Shown here: one piece after another, positions 1 to 8,510 of the stretch
Position numbering within the stretch: the first letter of the stretch is position 1
How the letters are laid out: the number at the start of each line of letters is the position of its first letter
Source: Thiocapsa sp.
GTDB taxonomy: Bacteria > Pseudomonadota > Gammaproteobacteria > Chromatiales > Chromatiaceae
Assembly: GCF_018399035.1 (NCBI RefSeq)
Contig: NZ_CP073760.1
Span: 3,166,001 to 3,230,000, forward strand
Length of the DNA stretch: 64,000 nucleotides
Reading direction: 5' to 3'
Program-made: the position numbers and the translations under genes
Notes under the pieces: model-generated
What the model saw: the letters and a program-made list of their open reading frames with translations, nothing else
Told to the model about the DNA's origin: nothing
Database searches by the model: none

Positions 1-588
1 CAGATTCCCGGCATGAACGGACTGGATGCGGCGCGAGCACTCACCGCGCTGGACCCCGCCCCGGCGGTCATCTTGGTGACGGCCTTCGACCACGAGACCT
101 TGCTTGCATTCGCAAACCGACTCGCGGGTTATTTGGTGAAGCCGGTGTGCCGCGAGCGCCTCTTCGAGGCCCTGTTGCGCGTGCAGAAGCCGACGCCGAT
201 TCAGTGCATCGGGCCGGCCGGATCGCCCGATCAAGGTCCACCTCGCATCGCCCCCCGTCGCCGGATCAGTGCCCATTACCGAGGCGGGCTGCGCTCCGTG
301 CCGATCGAGGACGTCATCTATCTGCGCGCCGAGCATAAATACGTGACGGTGCGCCATGTCGATGGCGAGCTTCTCGTCGACGACTCGCTGCGTGCATTGG
401 AGCAGGAATTCGCGGAGCTCTTCCTACGCATTCACCGCAATGCATTGGTGGCGCGCGCGCGGGTCTGCGGATTGGAGAAACGCTCGGACGGATACGCCTA
501 CATCCAGCTGCGCGATTGTGCGGAGCGGCTCCAGGTGAGCCGCAGACACCTGCCCGAGGTTCGCCGGTGGGTCCAGGGAGACGACTGA
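1..588 (+). CDS. LytTR-family response regulator, 5' end missing
   Basis: The reading frame is open from the first base, so the gene starts upstream of the window. The visible N-terminal part is the second half of a CheY-like receiver: a TAFD segment and then a YLVKPV segment holding the conserved lysine. The phospho-acceptor aspartate lies outside the window. After a linker, roughly residues 85-195 form a LytTR DNA-binding domain, with FLRIHRNALVAR as the typical core. This is the AlgR/LytR architecture: phosphorylation by a sensor kinase would control binding to promoter repeats. No partner kinase is visible. The next gene runs convergently. Family assignment is firm; the regulon is unknown. 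Confidence 0.9.
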   Translation, partial: QIPGMNGLDAARALTALDPAPAVILVTAFDHETLLAFANRLAGYLVKPVCRERLFEALLRVQKPTPIQCIGPAGSPDQGPPRIAPRRRISAHYRGGLRSVPIEDVIYLRAEHKYVTVRHVDGELLVDDSLRALEQEFAELFLRIHRNALVARARVCGLEKRSDGYAYIQLRDCAERLQVSRRHLPEVRRWVQGDD

Positions 589-641
589 GATCGGCAGAGG
601 CCCGGCTGATCCCTCGCCTCCCCCTTCCCCAGACACTCGAC

Positions 642-1517
642 TCAAGCACCCTCGGACTGCGCGCGTCGCGTCCATCCCCAAAAGAGCAGCGCCAGCAGGC
701 CGATCCAAACCGCCGCCAGCCAGCCGATGACACCGTCGTAGCTGCCGACCAGAAAGGCGGCCGGTGCCTCGGGGTTGCCGTCGGTCATCCGCCGCGTCAC
801 CTGAATCACGAAGACCCAACCGGCGTGAAGCCCGATGCCCCACGCGATGTGCCCGGTGTGCTCGCGCACCAAGGCCAGAAAGACACCGACCATCAAGAGC
901 GCCGCCATCGAGCTCAGATGTTTCCACTGAAAGACGTCGATGAAGACCGCGCCGAACATCTGCAACGCGCCCGCCCAATCGAAAAGCACACCCTCCGGCA
1001 AGGCGCTCGGCTTCATGAAGTGGACCAACATGTAGAGAAATGCGGTCCAGACCACGGCCGCGGCCACGCCGTCGCGCCGACGGATCGCCGTGTAGAGCGC
1101 ACCGCGGAAGAAGGTCTCCTCGAGCACGCCGATCAAGAGCCCGCCGATCAGGGCTTGAAGCGCCTTCTTCGCCAGATAGGGCCAGAGCTCCAGATCCGCG
1201 TCGGGCAGGCGAATCTCCAGCGCGACGAGCATCACCGCGAGCACCGCGAGGATCGCCACCCCTTCGACCCAGCCGAGCGCGAGCGCGCGTCGGAAGACCG
1301 GTTTTGGAATGCCGTAACCCAACGCGGTTCGATTCGCGAGTTGCAGGCGCTTGAGAAAGGGCCAGAGCCCCAGCAGGATGAAGATCTGCGCCAAGCGGCC
1401 CATGACCCTCTGCGGGTCTTCGTCGAGCCAGCCGGTCGCCATCACGGGATAGGTCAGAAGCGCCCCCAGCAGGAGGCAGACGAAGAGATAGGCGAAAAAG
1501 AGTGCGGTGATGCGCAT
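642..1517 (-). CDS. CPBP family intramembrane metalloprotease
   Basis: A 291-residue, very hydrophobic protein with about seven or eight predicted membrane segments. It carries the CPBP (Abi/CAAX protease-like) motifs: EETFFRG at residues 133-139, a histidine at 166 in LVHFMKP and another at 231 in HAGWVF. These match the glutamate pair and histidines that bind zinc in Rce1-like proteases. Bacterial members are linked to protein maturation, bacteriocin immunity or signalling; the substrate cannot be told here. It lies 18 nt downstream of the methyltransferase gene on the same strand, so the two may be co-transcribed. It converges with the LytTR gene. Confidence 0.85.
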   Translation of the reverse strand: MRITALFFAYLFVCLLLGALLTYPVMATGWLDEDPQRVMGRLAQIFILLGLWPFLKRLQLANRTALGYGIPKPVFRRALALGWVEGVAILAVLAVMLVALEIRLPDADLELWPYLAKKALQALIGGLLIGVLEETFFRGALYTAIRRRDGVAAAVVWTAFLYMLVHFMKPSALPEGVLFDWAGALQMFGAVFIDVFQWKHLSSMAALLMVGVFLALVREHTGHIAWGIGLHAGWVFVIQVTRRMTDGNPEAPAAFLVGSYDGVIGWLAAVWIGLLALLFWGWTRRAQSEGA

Positions 1518-1535
1518 CGATTGGGATCTGTGATT

Positions 1536-2306
1536 TCAGAGGGGTGAATCAGTCACGGCCCCCGCCTTGCGGGCAACCGCCAGCGTGCGGGTGAAGCCCC
1601 AAGGGACGGCTTGCTCGGGGGTGAGGAATTGCGCCGACGCAAAGCCGGCACCCAGCAGGCGTCCCAAGAGGTCGTCGCCATAATCGCGGAACGCCAGCAC
1701 TGCGGCGTCCTGCTTTGCCGGGTCCACATGGTACTGCGCCGGGAGCAGATGCGTGATCTCGCCGGACGCCTCCAAACGCGCACGTTCCACGGTCTGAGGC
1801 AGGCCGCTCAAAGGCACGGTAAAGAGCAAGATGCCGCCGGGGCGCAGCACACGATGGATCTGCCCGAAGCCCAGACGATCATCGGGCACATGCTCGAACA
1901 CCTCAGTGGATGTGCAGAGGTCAAAGGATGCATCCGGAAAGGTGAGACGCTGCACGTCCTGACAGAGGACCCCGTCCCGCAACTCTCCGGGCTCCGCGTC
2001 CGGGTGATATTCCGAGCAGGTCAAGGCAGCTGCGCGCTTCTCGAGGTAACGATGGAAGGCACCGCGGCACGAGAGCTCGAAGACATGAGCATCGGCGAGC
2101 GACACCCCGACCTCCGACAGTACAGCAGCCATGGACATGGTGACTGCGCTGGAACGGCAGGCGGTGCAGCGCACGAGCATCTCATCGTCGCCGAGTCGCA
2201 CCAGGATCCGATAGCCCCCACAGACCGGACAGAACGCCCACGTAGACCCGAGATGCAGGCGGTGACCACCCGCCAATCGGCTTTGAATCAACCGAAAAAA
2301 CCGCAC
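1536..2306 (-). CDS. class I SAM-dependent methyltransferase with N-terminal Cys4 zinc-ribbon-like segment
   Basis: I chose the GTG at 2304-2306 because GGAGG sits 7 nt upstream; the longer open frame (to 2459) has a poor, cysteine-rich N-terminus. The 256-residue product starts MRFFRLIQSR. It has a CPVCGG ... CTAC pair that could bind zinc, then a Rossmann-type methyltransferase fold: motif I region VFELSCRGAF (degenerate, lacking the usual GxGxG), FDLCTSTEVFEHVPDD and the HRVLRPGGILLFTVP block typical of the Methyltransf_11 group. It is divergent from asnB and a glycosyltransferase, suggesting work on a surface glycan or its carrier. The substrate is unknown. Confidence 0.75.
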   Translation of the reverse strand: MRFFRLIQSRLAGGHRLHLGSTWAFCPVCGGYRILVRLGDDEMLVRCTACRSSAVTMSMAAVLSEVGVSLADAHVFELSCRGAFHRYLEKRAAALTCSEYHPDAEPGELRDGVLCQDVQRLTFPDASFDLCTSTEVFEHVPDDRLGFGQIHRVLRPGGILLFTVPLSGLPQTVERARLEASGEITHLLPAQYHVDPAKQDAAVLAFRDYGDDLLGRLLGAGFASAQFLTPEQAVPWGFTRTLAVARKAGAVTDSPL

Positions 2307-2676
2307 GCACAGACCTCCATCGGCATGCGCCAAGGGGATGGCACATGCATGTCCCGAGAAACGAATCGGCGAGCACCTCCGCCGCCCCCCGCACATTGTG
2401 CCGCAAAGCGTCAAAGTGCAATGCCTGCCATTTCTTGGCTGGTCGGGCAGGATAATCATCGCGCAACCGCTCCATCAGTCCTCGCGAAGGGGCTGAATGG
2501 ATCAGGCTCGCTGATGCGCCCGGCTTGTCATGGTCGATCGAGTCGGTCGACAATGCCCCGACACGCCGCGGGGATTGCACCCCCGAACCGCCCCCGCGGG
2601 CCATGATCCAGGCCCCATAGAGCCATCCCATGCTGCAGGTCTTGACCCGACGCCACGACCCGAAGGCGACCCGCTG
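2307..2676. other. divergent intergenic region between methyltransferase and asnB
   Basis: About 370 bp separate two divergent starts. Promoters for both directions must lie here, but I see no convincing -35/-10 pair, palindrome or RNA-like structure. Both flanking frames remain open into the region, which is a GC-content effect; the ribosome-binding site on one side and the Cys2 requirement on the other fix the true starts. Confidence 0.4.
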
Positions 2677-4506
2677 ATGTGCGGGATCGCAGGCTTCATG
2701 CTGCGCGTAGGATCGCGCCCGAACCCGGACGATCTAGGCAGGATGGCCGCGGCCCTGGCCCACCGCGGCCCGGACGATCACGGCATCTATTGCAACGGCC
2801 CGGTCGGGCTGGCGCAGACACGGCTGTCGATCATCGGGCTCGCCACCGGGCATCAGCCGATGGTCTCGGCCGACGGTCAGCTCGCGCTGGCGGCCAACGG
2901 CGAGGTCTACAACTACATCGAGCTGAATGCGGCGCTGCGTGCGCAGGGCCGCGAGCCGCGGACCGACTCGGATTCGGAGACCATCCTGCACGCCTATGCG
3001 GTGCACGGCCTGGATTTTCCCGCCGAGCTGCGCGGCATGTTCGCCTTCGCGCTCCACGATGCGCGGGAAGGTCGGCTGATCCTCGGGCGCGATCGGCTCG
3101 GGATCAAGCCGCTCTTCTACGTGCGTCTGCCCGACCGCATCGCCTTCGCCTCCGAGATCAAGGCGCTCCTGCCGATCCTGCCGGGGCAGCCCCGCGTGAA
3201 TCCGGTCGCCTTGCGGCAATTCCTGCAGAATCAGTTCGCGAGCGGCGAGGAGACCATCATCGAGGGTATCCGACGGGTGCCGCCCGGCGAGATCCTGATC
3301 GTCGATCGGGATCTGCGCATCGAGCACAGGCGCTACTGGTCGGCGCTCGACATCGCGCCGCGCGCAATCCGCCTCGATGACGCGCAAGCCGAGCTGGACG
3401 GGCTCATGCACGCGGCCATGCGCGAGCACATGCGCTCGGACGTACCCTTCGGGCTCTTTCTCTCGGGCGGCGTGGATTCTGCCGTGCTGGCCGCGCTGCT
3501 GCACACCCACGGGGCCGGCCGCATCAAGAGCTTCTCGGTCGGCTATCGCGGCACCGCGATGGCGCACGAGCTGGACGAGGCGGCGCGGGTCGCGGCGCAT
3601 TTCGGGCTGGATCACCGCCCGCTGGCGCTCGAGCTCGATCAGGTCTTCGCGCGCATCCCGCAGACGGTCTGGGCGGCCGACGAGCTGATGCGCGACTATG
3701 CCAACCTGCCGACCTCGATCCTGGCCCAAACCGCGGCGGCCGATCTCAAGGTGGTCTTCTCGGGCGAGGGCGGGGACGAGGTCTTCGCCGGCTACGGCCG
3801 GTATCGCCCGCCGCCGGCCGAGCGCTGGATCAAGGGCCTGCTGAGCCCCGGCAGCGGCGGTTTCCGCACCCGTGGTCAGTGGTCGGGACACTGGTCGCGA
3901 CGGCTGCTCGGGCCGGCGCTCCGTTCGGTCAAGACGCCGGATCGCGCGCACTTTCTTAAAGCCTGGCGGTCGACGCCGAAGGCTTGGTCGGACCTGCAAC
4001 GGCGCCAATACACCGACCTGGTCACGGCCCTCCCGGACAATCTGCTGGTGAAGACCGACCGCATGCTGATGGGCTTCGGGTTGGAGGGGCGTGTGCCCTT
4101 CCTCGACCATCGCCTCGTCGAATTCGGCCTGTCGCTGCCCGATGGGCTCAAGGTCAAAGGCCATCAGGGCAAATGGCTGCTCAAGCGCTGGGCCGAGCCC
4201 ATGCTGCCGCCGGGACATCTGACGCGTCCCAAGCGCGGGTTCCATGTCCCGGTCGGCGACTGGCTGACCGGCGATGTCGCGGCCCGTGTCGGCGAGCGCC
4301 TGGCCCAAAGCCGGGGCGTCCGCGAGTGGTTCCGCGTCGAGTCCATCCCGGCCCTGGTCGCCGCCCGTCAGGCCGCCAAGGGCGGCAGTCGCGAGCTGTT
4401 CGGTCTGATGCAGTTCGCGATCTGGCATCGGCTCTTCATCGAGCAACCCGGGCTCACACCCTCGCCCGACGAAGACCCCTTGGACTGGATCGCGAGCGGC
4501 ACCTGA
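2677..4506 (+). CDS. asnB: asparagine synthase (glutamine-hydrolysing)
   Basis: 609 residues. The start is fixed by MCGIAGF: after Met removal Cys2 becomes the glutaminase nucleophile. The N-terminal class II glutamine amidotransferase domain (about 1-210) shows LAHRGPDD and the NGEVYNY block. The C-terminal synthetase domain has the ATP pyrophosphatase loop SGGVDS at residues 263-268 and the FSGEGGDEVFAGY segment. The enzyme converts aspartate, glutamine and ATP to asparagine; paralogues next to glycosyltransferases often amidate sugars or peptides of surface polymers. The following glycosyltransferase begins 2 nt after the stop, so they form one operon. A polysaccharide role is inferred from that neighbour. 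Confidence 0.93.
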   Translation: MCGIAGFMLRVGSRPNPDDLGRMAAALAHRGPDDHGIYCNGPVGLAQTRLSIIGLATGHQPMVSADGQLALAANGEVYNYIELNAALRAQGREPRTDSDSETILHAYAVHGLDFPAELRGMFAFALHDAREGRLILGRDRLGIKPLFYVRLPDRIAFASEIKALLPILPGQPRVNPVALRQFLQNQFASGEETIIEGIRRVPPGEILIVDRDLRIEHRRYWSALDIAPRAIRLDDAQAELDGLMHAAMREHMRSDVPFGLFLSGGVDSAVLAALLHTHGAGRIKSFSVGYRGTAMAHELDEAARVAAHFGLDHRPLALELDQVFARIPQTVWAADELMRDYANLPTSILAQTAAADLKVVFSGEGGDEVFAGYGRYRPPPAERWIKGLLSPGSGGFRTRGQWSGHWSRRLLGPALRSVKTPDRAHFLKAWRSTPKAWSDLQRRQYTDLVTALPDNLLVKTDRMLMGFGLEGRVPFLDHRLVEFGLSLPDGLKVKGHQGKWLLKRWAEPMLPPGHLTRPKRGFHVPVGDWLTGDVAARVGERLAQSRGVREWFRVESIPALVAARQAAKGGSRELFGLMQFAIWHRLFIEQPGLTPSPDEDPLDWIASGT

Positions 4507-4508
4507 GC

Positions 4509-5630
4509 ATGGCGACGAGCGCCCCGCAGATTGCCTGCTTCTTCTCGACCTCCGGTCACAGCGGTGTCGACCGCGCGGCCAAGCATCTGATCCCGGCCCT
4601 GGCGCGTCGCGGCTATCGGGTCGATCTGCTCAAGGTTCGTCGGCACGGGCCGCATCTGGACGCCATCCCGGACGGGGTCTCGGTGGTCGATCTGGGCTCG
4701 CGGCATACCTACGCCTGCCTGCCGGCGCTGGTGCGCTATCTGCGTCGCGAGCGCCCGGCGGTGATGCTCTCGGACAAGGATCGGGTAAATCGCACCGCGC
4801 TGCTGGCCCATTGGCTCGCCCGTGTGCCGACGCGCCTGGTCTTCAGCTCGGGAACGACCATCTCGATCGATCTGGCGACCCGCGGGGCGCTGGAGCGCTG
4901 GGTCCAGCGCACCTCGATGGGCCAACTCTATCCCTTCGCCGATCAGGTGATCGTGACCAGCGCCGGCGTGGCCGACGACATGGCGCGCTACACCGGCTTG
5001 GCGCGCGAGCGCATCCGCGTCGTGCCTTCGCCCGTGGTGCCGGCGTCGCTCTTCACGGAGGTCTTGGTGCGTCCGGATCATCCCTGGCTCGGACGCTCCG
5101 ACAGGCCCCTGATCTTGGGCGCGGGCGAGCTGTGCGGACGCAAGGACTTCGAGACCTTGCTGCGAGCCTTCGCGCGGGTGCGAGCAGAACGCCCCTGCCG
5201 TCTCATGATCCTAGGCCAAGGCCGCGCCCGCGAGCGCCTGCTCGCGCTCGCCGCCGAGCTAGGCGTGGCCGAGGACGTCGCCCTGCCCGGCTTCGTCCCC
5301 GAGCCCTATGCCTTCATGGCCCATGCCGATCTCTTCGCCTTCACCTCGCGCTGGGAGGGGCTCGGCTTTGTCATCATCGAGGCACTCGCGGTCGGCACGC
5401 CCGTGGTGGCGACCGATTGCCCGAGCGGCCCGCGCGAGATCCTGCAGGACGGACGCATCGGCCCCTTGGTGCCGGTCGGCGACGCTGCCGCCTTGGCTAC
5501 AGCAATACTGCAGACCCTGGACGCCCCGCCGCCGCAGGCGCTGCTCCGGGACGCCGCCCGTCCCTACGAGATCGAGGCGAGCACCGATGCCTATCTGGAT
5601 GCCATGCGGCTGCCGCGGTGGGCGGGGTAG
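4509..5630 (+). CDS. GT4-type glycosyltransferase
   Basis: 373 residues beginning MATSAPQIACFFSTSGHSG. The N-terminal half holds the acceptor-binding Rossmann fold (GVDRAAKHLIPALARRGY). The C-terminal half has the donor-binding GT-B signatures: GAGELCGRKDFETLLRAF, LPGFVPEPYAFMAHADLF and the SRWEGLGFVIIEALAVGTPV block with the conserved EGLG...E motif of GT4 enzymes. It transfers a nucleotide-activated sugar, keeping the anomeric configuration, to a glycan or lipid-linked acceptor; the sugar cannot be read from sequence. Its start follows the asnB stop by 2 nt, so translation is probably coupled. Likely part of a small capsule, O-antigen or exopolysaccharide gene group. Confidence 0.88.
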   Translation: MATSAPQIACFFSTSGHSGVDRAAKHLIPALARRGYRVDLLKVRRHGPHLDAIPDGVSVVDLGSRHTYACLPALVRYLRRERPAVMLSDKDRVNRTALLAHWLARVPTRLVFSSGTTISIDLATRGALERWVQRTSMGQLYPFADQVIVTSAGVADDMARYTGLARERIRVVPSPVVPASLFTEVLVRPDHPWLGRSDRPLILGAGELCGRKDFETLLRAFARVRAERPCRLMILGQGRARERLLALAAELGVAEDVALPGFVPEPYAFMAHADLFAFTSRWEGLGFVIIEALAVGTPVVATDCPSGPREILQDGRIGPLVPVGDAAALATAILQTLDAPPPQALLRDAARPYEIEASTDAYLDAMRLPRWAG

Positions 5631-5651
5631 GGGCGATTGATTCTTCGCGAA

Positions 5652-6089
5652 TCAGCGAGACTCGCCGAGAATCCCGGACAGATCATAGATCGGCTCGCTT
5701 GGGAACTGCTCCGGATCCAACCCGGTTCCGCGAATTGCCCAATCGCGGCCATCGTCCCATGCCGATTCCAGCGCCTCGGCCAGGATGGCCGGATTGCGAA
5801 GCCCCGGGTTCTTTCCGAGGAGACGCTCGATTTGGCGACGTTGGGTTGCAACGGAGTTGCGCCAACTTTTCTCATTGGTCGGCGTTCGCTCGGTTTGCAC
5901 CTCCAACTTCAGGAGGTGCGCGACGATGACCGCCATGCGTGCAGCCAGCGCGCGTTGCTCGGAGCGTCCCATCTCTTCGATCTCTCCGGCTAGATGCTCG
6001 CGATCCATACGCCCGAGATTCCCTTCGCGCACCGCCGCGGCCTGCTCCCGGGTCCAAGAGAAGAAATCTTGCTCATACGCGTGACTCAT
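5652..6089 (-). CDS. DUF29 family protein
   Basis: 145 residues, MSHAYEQDFFSWTREQAAAV at the start, with the DUF29 hallmarks: the DFFSW motif near the N-terminus, HLAGEIEEMGRSE, LLKLEVQ in the middle and a C-terminal W-rich segment. DUF29 proteins are soluble, mostly helical, usually multi-copy in cyanobacteria and Chromatiaceae, and of unknown function; they often sit near toxin-antitoxin genes and repeats, as here. It converges with the glycosyltransferase, leaving 21 nt between stops, and its upstream side faces a composite repeat. Confidence 0.85.
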   Translation of the reverse strand: MSHAYEQDFFSWTREQAAAVREGNLGRMDREHLAGEIEEMGRSEQRALAARMAVIVAHLLKLEVQTERTPTNEKSWRNSVATQRRQIERLLGKNPGLRNPAILAEALESAWDDGRDWAIRGTGLDPEQFPSEPIYDLSGILGESR

Positions 6090-6240
6090 ACGCGGTGCCT
6101 ACGATAACCAACCATGGAGTGATGATAACCGAATGGTGAGTCCGAAGGCTGGGATGAGCCGAGCGAACCGGCTTGACCGCGGCGCCCGCCGGGCGTCTGG
6201 ACGCCTTCCCCGGCGTCGATTTGCAGATCATCGTATGATT

Positions 6241-6433
6241 TAAACTGCGTCCAGAGCGAGATGCTCACTTTCGAGTGAGTTCGAAGTTTGGTGAATCCAC
6301 GACCCTTAGCGGGGGACGCGGTTTAAAATTTTATATTTTTTAATACTTTAAACCGCGCCGGTTCCAGCGGTTCTGAAATCCTCCGGGGCCGATCCCATCC
6401 AAAAACATCGCATACCGCACTGGGCGCGGTTTA
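6241..6433. repeat. CTAAACCGCG-family composite repeat (unit B + AT spacer + unit A), copy 1
   Basis: Two ~85-nt units in tandem. Unit B (6241-6325) starts TAAACTGCGTCC and ends GACGCGGTTTA. Unit A (6349-6433) starts TAAACCGCGCC and ends GCGCGGTTTA. Each has inverted ends, and they are joined by a 23-nt AT-rich linker (6326-6348). The same B-linker-A layout occurs at 44162-44353, and single or rearranged units occur at 37589, 40059 and 63005. Unit A ends 10 nt before the DUF433 start codon, so it probably carries or displaces that gene's promoter and leader. Confidence 0.85.
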
Positions 6434-6443
6434 GGTACTCGTC

Positions 6444-6686
6444 ATGACCGAGTGGAAAGACCGCATCGTTGTCGACCCCGAGATCCTGATCGGCAAGCCG
6501 ATCATCAAAGGTACCCGGATCTCCGTCGACCTCATCATGGACCGCCTCGCCGACGGATGGACGCTGGAGGACATCACGACCGCCTATCCCCGCGTCACCC
6601 GCGACGACGTCTTGGCAGCCATTGCCTTCGTGACCGAGGTCTTCCGCGAGGAGGATTACATCGCATTGAGGAAGGCATCGGCATGA
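6444..6686 (+). CDS. DUF433 domain protein, antitoxin-like
   Basis: 80 residues. Nearly the whole protein is a DUF433 domain (RIVVDPEILIGKPIIKGTRI and a PRVTRDDVLAAIAF winged-helix segment). DUF433 proteins are VapB-like DNA-binding partners of DUF5615 PIN-like proteins in putative type II toxin-antitoxin pairs. The stop codon overlaps the next start as ATGA, the usual coupling in such pairs. The start lies only 10 nt beyond a repeat end and has just a weak AGG upstream, so expression may depend on the repeat. Family assignment is secure; antitoxin activity is inferred from the pairing. Confidence 0.85.
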   Translation: MTEWKDRIVVDPEILIGKPIIKGTRISVDLIMDRLADGWTLEDITTAYPRVTRDDVLAAIAFVTEVFREEDYIALRKASA

Positions 6687-7063
6687 AGCCCCGCTGGCTG
6701 CTGAACGAGAATTTTCCGGAGCCGTCGGTGGCTCGACTCCGGTCGCGCGGTTGGGACGTCGCCGCCGTTGGCGAAATCAGTCCCGCGGCCTCGGATCCGG
6801 AAGTGATGGTCCGAGCTTGCCGCGAGGGGCGCTGGCTCGCCACCTTCGACCGTGACTACGGGGAGCGTGTCTTCAACCGTCAACTTCCCGCGCCTCCGGT
6901 CGTCATTCTGCTTCGCGTGCCGTCCTACCGCCCCGAGGAACCTGCCGACTGACTGGTGTCTCTGCATACGGATGGAGCATTCATTCCGGGGCACTTTCAT
7001 ATCTTTGACGGCCGGACGGTTCGGAGAAGGCTTCTCCCGCCCAGTTCGGGAGCCGGATCTTGA
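6683..7063 (+). pseudogene. DUF5615 PIN-like toxin-type protein interrupted by an in-frame TGA
   Basis: Starts MKPRWLLNENFPEPSVARLR, overlapping the DUF433 stop. The PIN-like core is visible: LLNENF (family usually LLDENF), the DPEVMVRACREGRWLATFDRDYG block with acidic residues, and LLRVPSYRPEE. The frame hits TGA at 6950-6952 after about 89 residues. The same frame continues past the stop and encodes HFHIFDGRTVRRRLLP, which matches the usual C-terminal end of this family, to a second stop at 7061-7063. So the gene appears to carry a nonsense change (perhaps TGG to TGA) rather than a natural end. The truncated product may be inactive. Confidence 0.7.
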
Positions 7064-7170
7064 GCTGCGGTCGCGAGGCCAAGATGCACACAGACCCCAT
7101 CCCGCTCTCTGGAAAAGGGGTCCTTTGTCGGTGCTATACTTCAATGGAAACGATCAACCGACACCCGGTC

Positions 7171-7223
7171 CGGCCTTGATCATCGTTTGGTCCAGCTGCT
7201 GGTGATCCTTGCGTCCTCAGGGC
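7171..7223. repeat. 53-nt dispersed repeat, copy 1
   Basis: Begins CGGCCTTGATCATCGTTTGG and ends TGCGTCCTCAGGGC. A second copy in the same orientation at 20152-20204 differs at one base. It lies between the broken DUF5615 gene and the phage remnant, outside any confident gene. The near identity over 13 kb implies a recent copy event or a mobile end. Confidence 0.8.
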
Positions 7224-7291
7224 TTCCAGCCCTGATTCTGTCAGGCCAGGATGGCCTGACGACGCATTCGGTGACCGCTATACTCGAAGGC

Positions 7292-7579
7292 ATGGCGCCG
7301 TCCGCTTACGAGATCGCGATGTCCGGGGGGCGCCATGCCGGGCTCCTGTAAGACTATGCGAAGAAATCGGATGGCGAGATCAGTCGGGCGATCCGGTCGC
7401 TCCGGCGTCAAGTCGCCATCCATCGGCAAAAGATCGCAAACCCGATGGACTGGGTCGAGCCAGGTATCGACCCGCGGCACTTGTCCGCGCTGGTCGACTC
7501 CTATTGGCCGAAGGAAATCGCCAACTTTCAGCAGCAGATCGCTATCCTCGAACGCATTCCGGAGGAACGCCAACCATGA
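7292..7579 (+). pseudogene. phage-associated hypothetical gene with an in-frame stop
   Basis: A frame starting ATG at 7292 (MAPSAYEIAMSGGRHAGLL) meets TAA at 7349-7351, then continues without further stops (DYAKKSDGEISRAIRSLRR ... ILERIPEERQP) to TGA at 7577-7579. The product would be about 95 residues, basic and helical. Its end overlaps the next start as CCATGA, so it was once coupled to the following small gene and to the tail-type gene beyond. I do not recognise the family. The continuous frame across the stop is the reason for calling it a disrupted gene. Confidence 0.5.
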
Positions 7580-7812
7580 GCACGCAACAAGACGCGCTGG
7601 TCGTCCTGGAGGAGGTCGCGCAGTCGCTGAAGGCGTCTGCGGAGGCCGTTGACGGCGGCTCGGACTATGATCGGGGGCGTCTGATGGGGTATTACGAGGC
7701 GCTGTCGACACTGTTGTCGCAGTGCGCGGTCGCCGGCATCGCCCCGGACGCATTGCACCTTGGCGCTGAGTTCAGGCCGGAAGCCGTGCTCGGGGCGCGC
7801 AAGGCTGCCTGA
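7576..7812 (+). CDS. small phage-type hypothetical protein
   Basis: 78 residues, MSTQQDALVVLEEVAQSLKA, acidic and predicted all-helical. GGAGG at 7561 precedes the ATG by about 10 nt, and the start overlaps the previous stop. No known motif is visible. It sits directly upstream of a broken Mu gpG-like virion morphogenesis gene, where Mu-like prophages often carry small uncharacterised genes. It is the only intact frame of this remnant; function unknown. Confidence 0.55.
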   Translation: MSTQQDALVVLEEVAQSLKASAEAVDGGSDYDRGRLMGYYEALSTLLSQCAVAGIAPDALHLGAEFRPEAVLGARKAA

Positions 7813-7832
7813 GCGCTTATCGCTGACCTCGA

Positions 7833-8323
7833 ATGGCCGGCACCCGCATCACCATCGACCTGGACGACGCCGCTCTGCAGGCGACGCTGTCCAACCTCGC
7901 CGCCTCCGTCGCCGACCCCTCTCCTGCGCTCGCCGAGATCGGCGAGCACCTGCTCACGACCACCAAGGCGCGCTTCGGCCAAACCCAGAAGCGCGCCCCG
8001 GACGGCACCCCTGGGCACGCAACACCGAGACCACCATCGCGCGCAAGGGGCGCGACAATCCGCTCTACAAGAGCGGCATGCTCCAAGGCCAGATGCGCTG
8101 GCAGCTCGCCGAGGGCGGCCGGGCGGTGGAGGTCGGCTCCAACCGCATCTATGCCGCCGTGCAGCAGTTCGGCCAGCCCAAGGGCGCGAGCGGACGCACC
8201 AAGCGCGGCAGCCCGATCCCCTGGGGCGACATCCCGCCGCGGCCTTTCCTGGGCGTCTCCTCGGACGACCGCGAAGCCATCGCGGACATCCTGAGCGATT
8301 ACCTCGCAAAAGCGGCCCTCTAA
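7833..8323 (+). pseudogene. frameshifted phage virion morphogenesis protein (Mu gpG / Phage_tail_S-like)
   Basis: The first frame gives MAGTRITIDLDDAALQATL ... LLTTTKARFGQTQKRAPDGT. The second frame continues WARNTETTIARKG, LYKSGMLQGQMRW, VEVGSNRIYAAVQQFG and IPPRPFLGVSSDDREAIADI. Together these make a complete, roughly 160-residue virion morphogenesis protein of the Mu gpG type. The switch falls at a C run near 8007-8012, where one extra C would restore a single frame (PDGTPWARN). Either a base was lost in evolution or the homopolymer was misread. No head, tail or integrase genes follow, so this is a prophage scrap. Confidence 0.7.
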
Positions 8324-8510
8324 GGCGTCGCGCCCCCGACCCGCTACCCTTGCACCCCCGCCAAGCGTTTTTAAACTACTTACAGCCAAATTTAAAACGG
8401 AAACCGACGCAGGTCGAGGGGTGAGAAGAGAGAAGAGAGAAACGAGAAACGAGTGCGCGATTCCCTCTCTTTTCTCACTCCTCGCTCATCTCTCTTCGCC
8501 CCGAGCGGGT

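Noticed and set aside
2734..4446. 570-codon open frame on the minus strand within asnB
   Set aside because: Antisense shadow. The plus-strand gene has Cys2 and SGGVDS motifs in order; the shadow has none.
8415..8500. Purine-rich then pyrimidine-rich tract before the CRISPR-type repeat
   Set aside because: It could be read as an array leader, but only one repeat exists and the tract is better described as simple-sequence DNA; not annotated as a leader.
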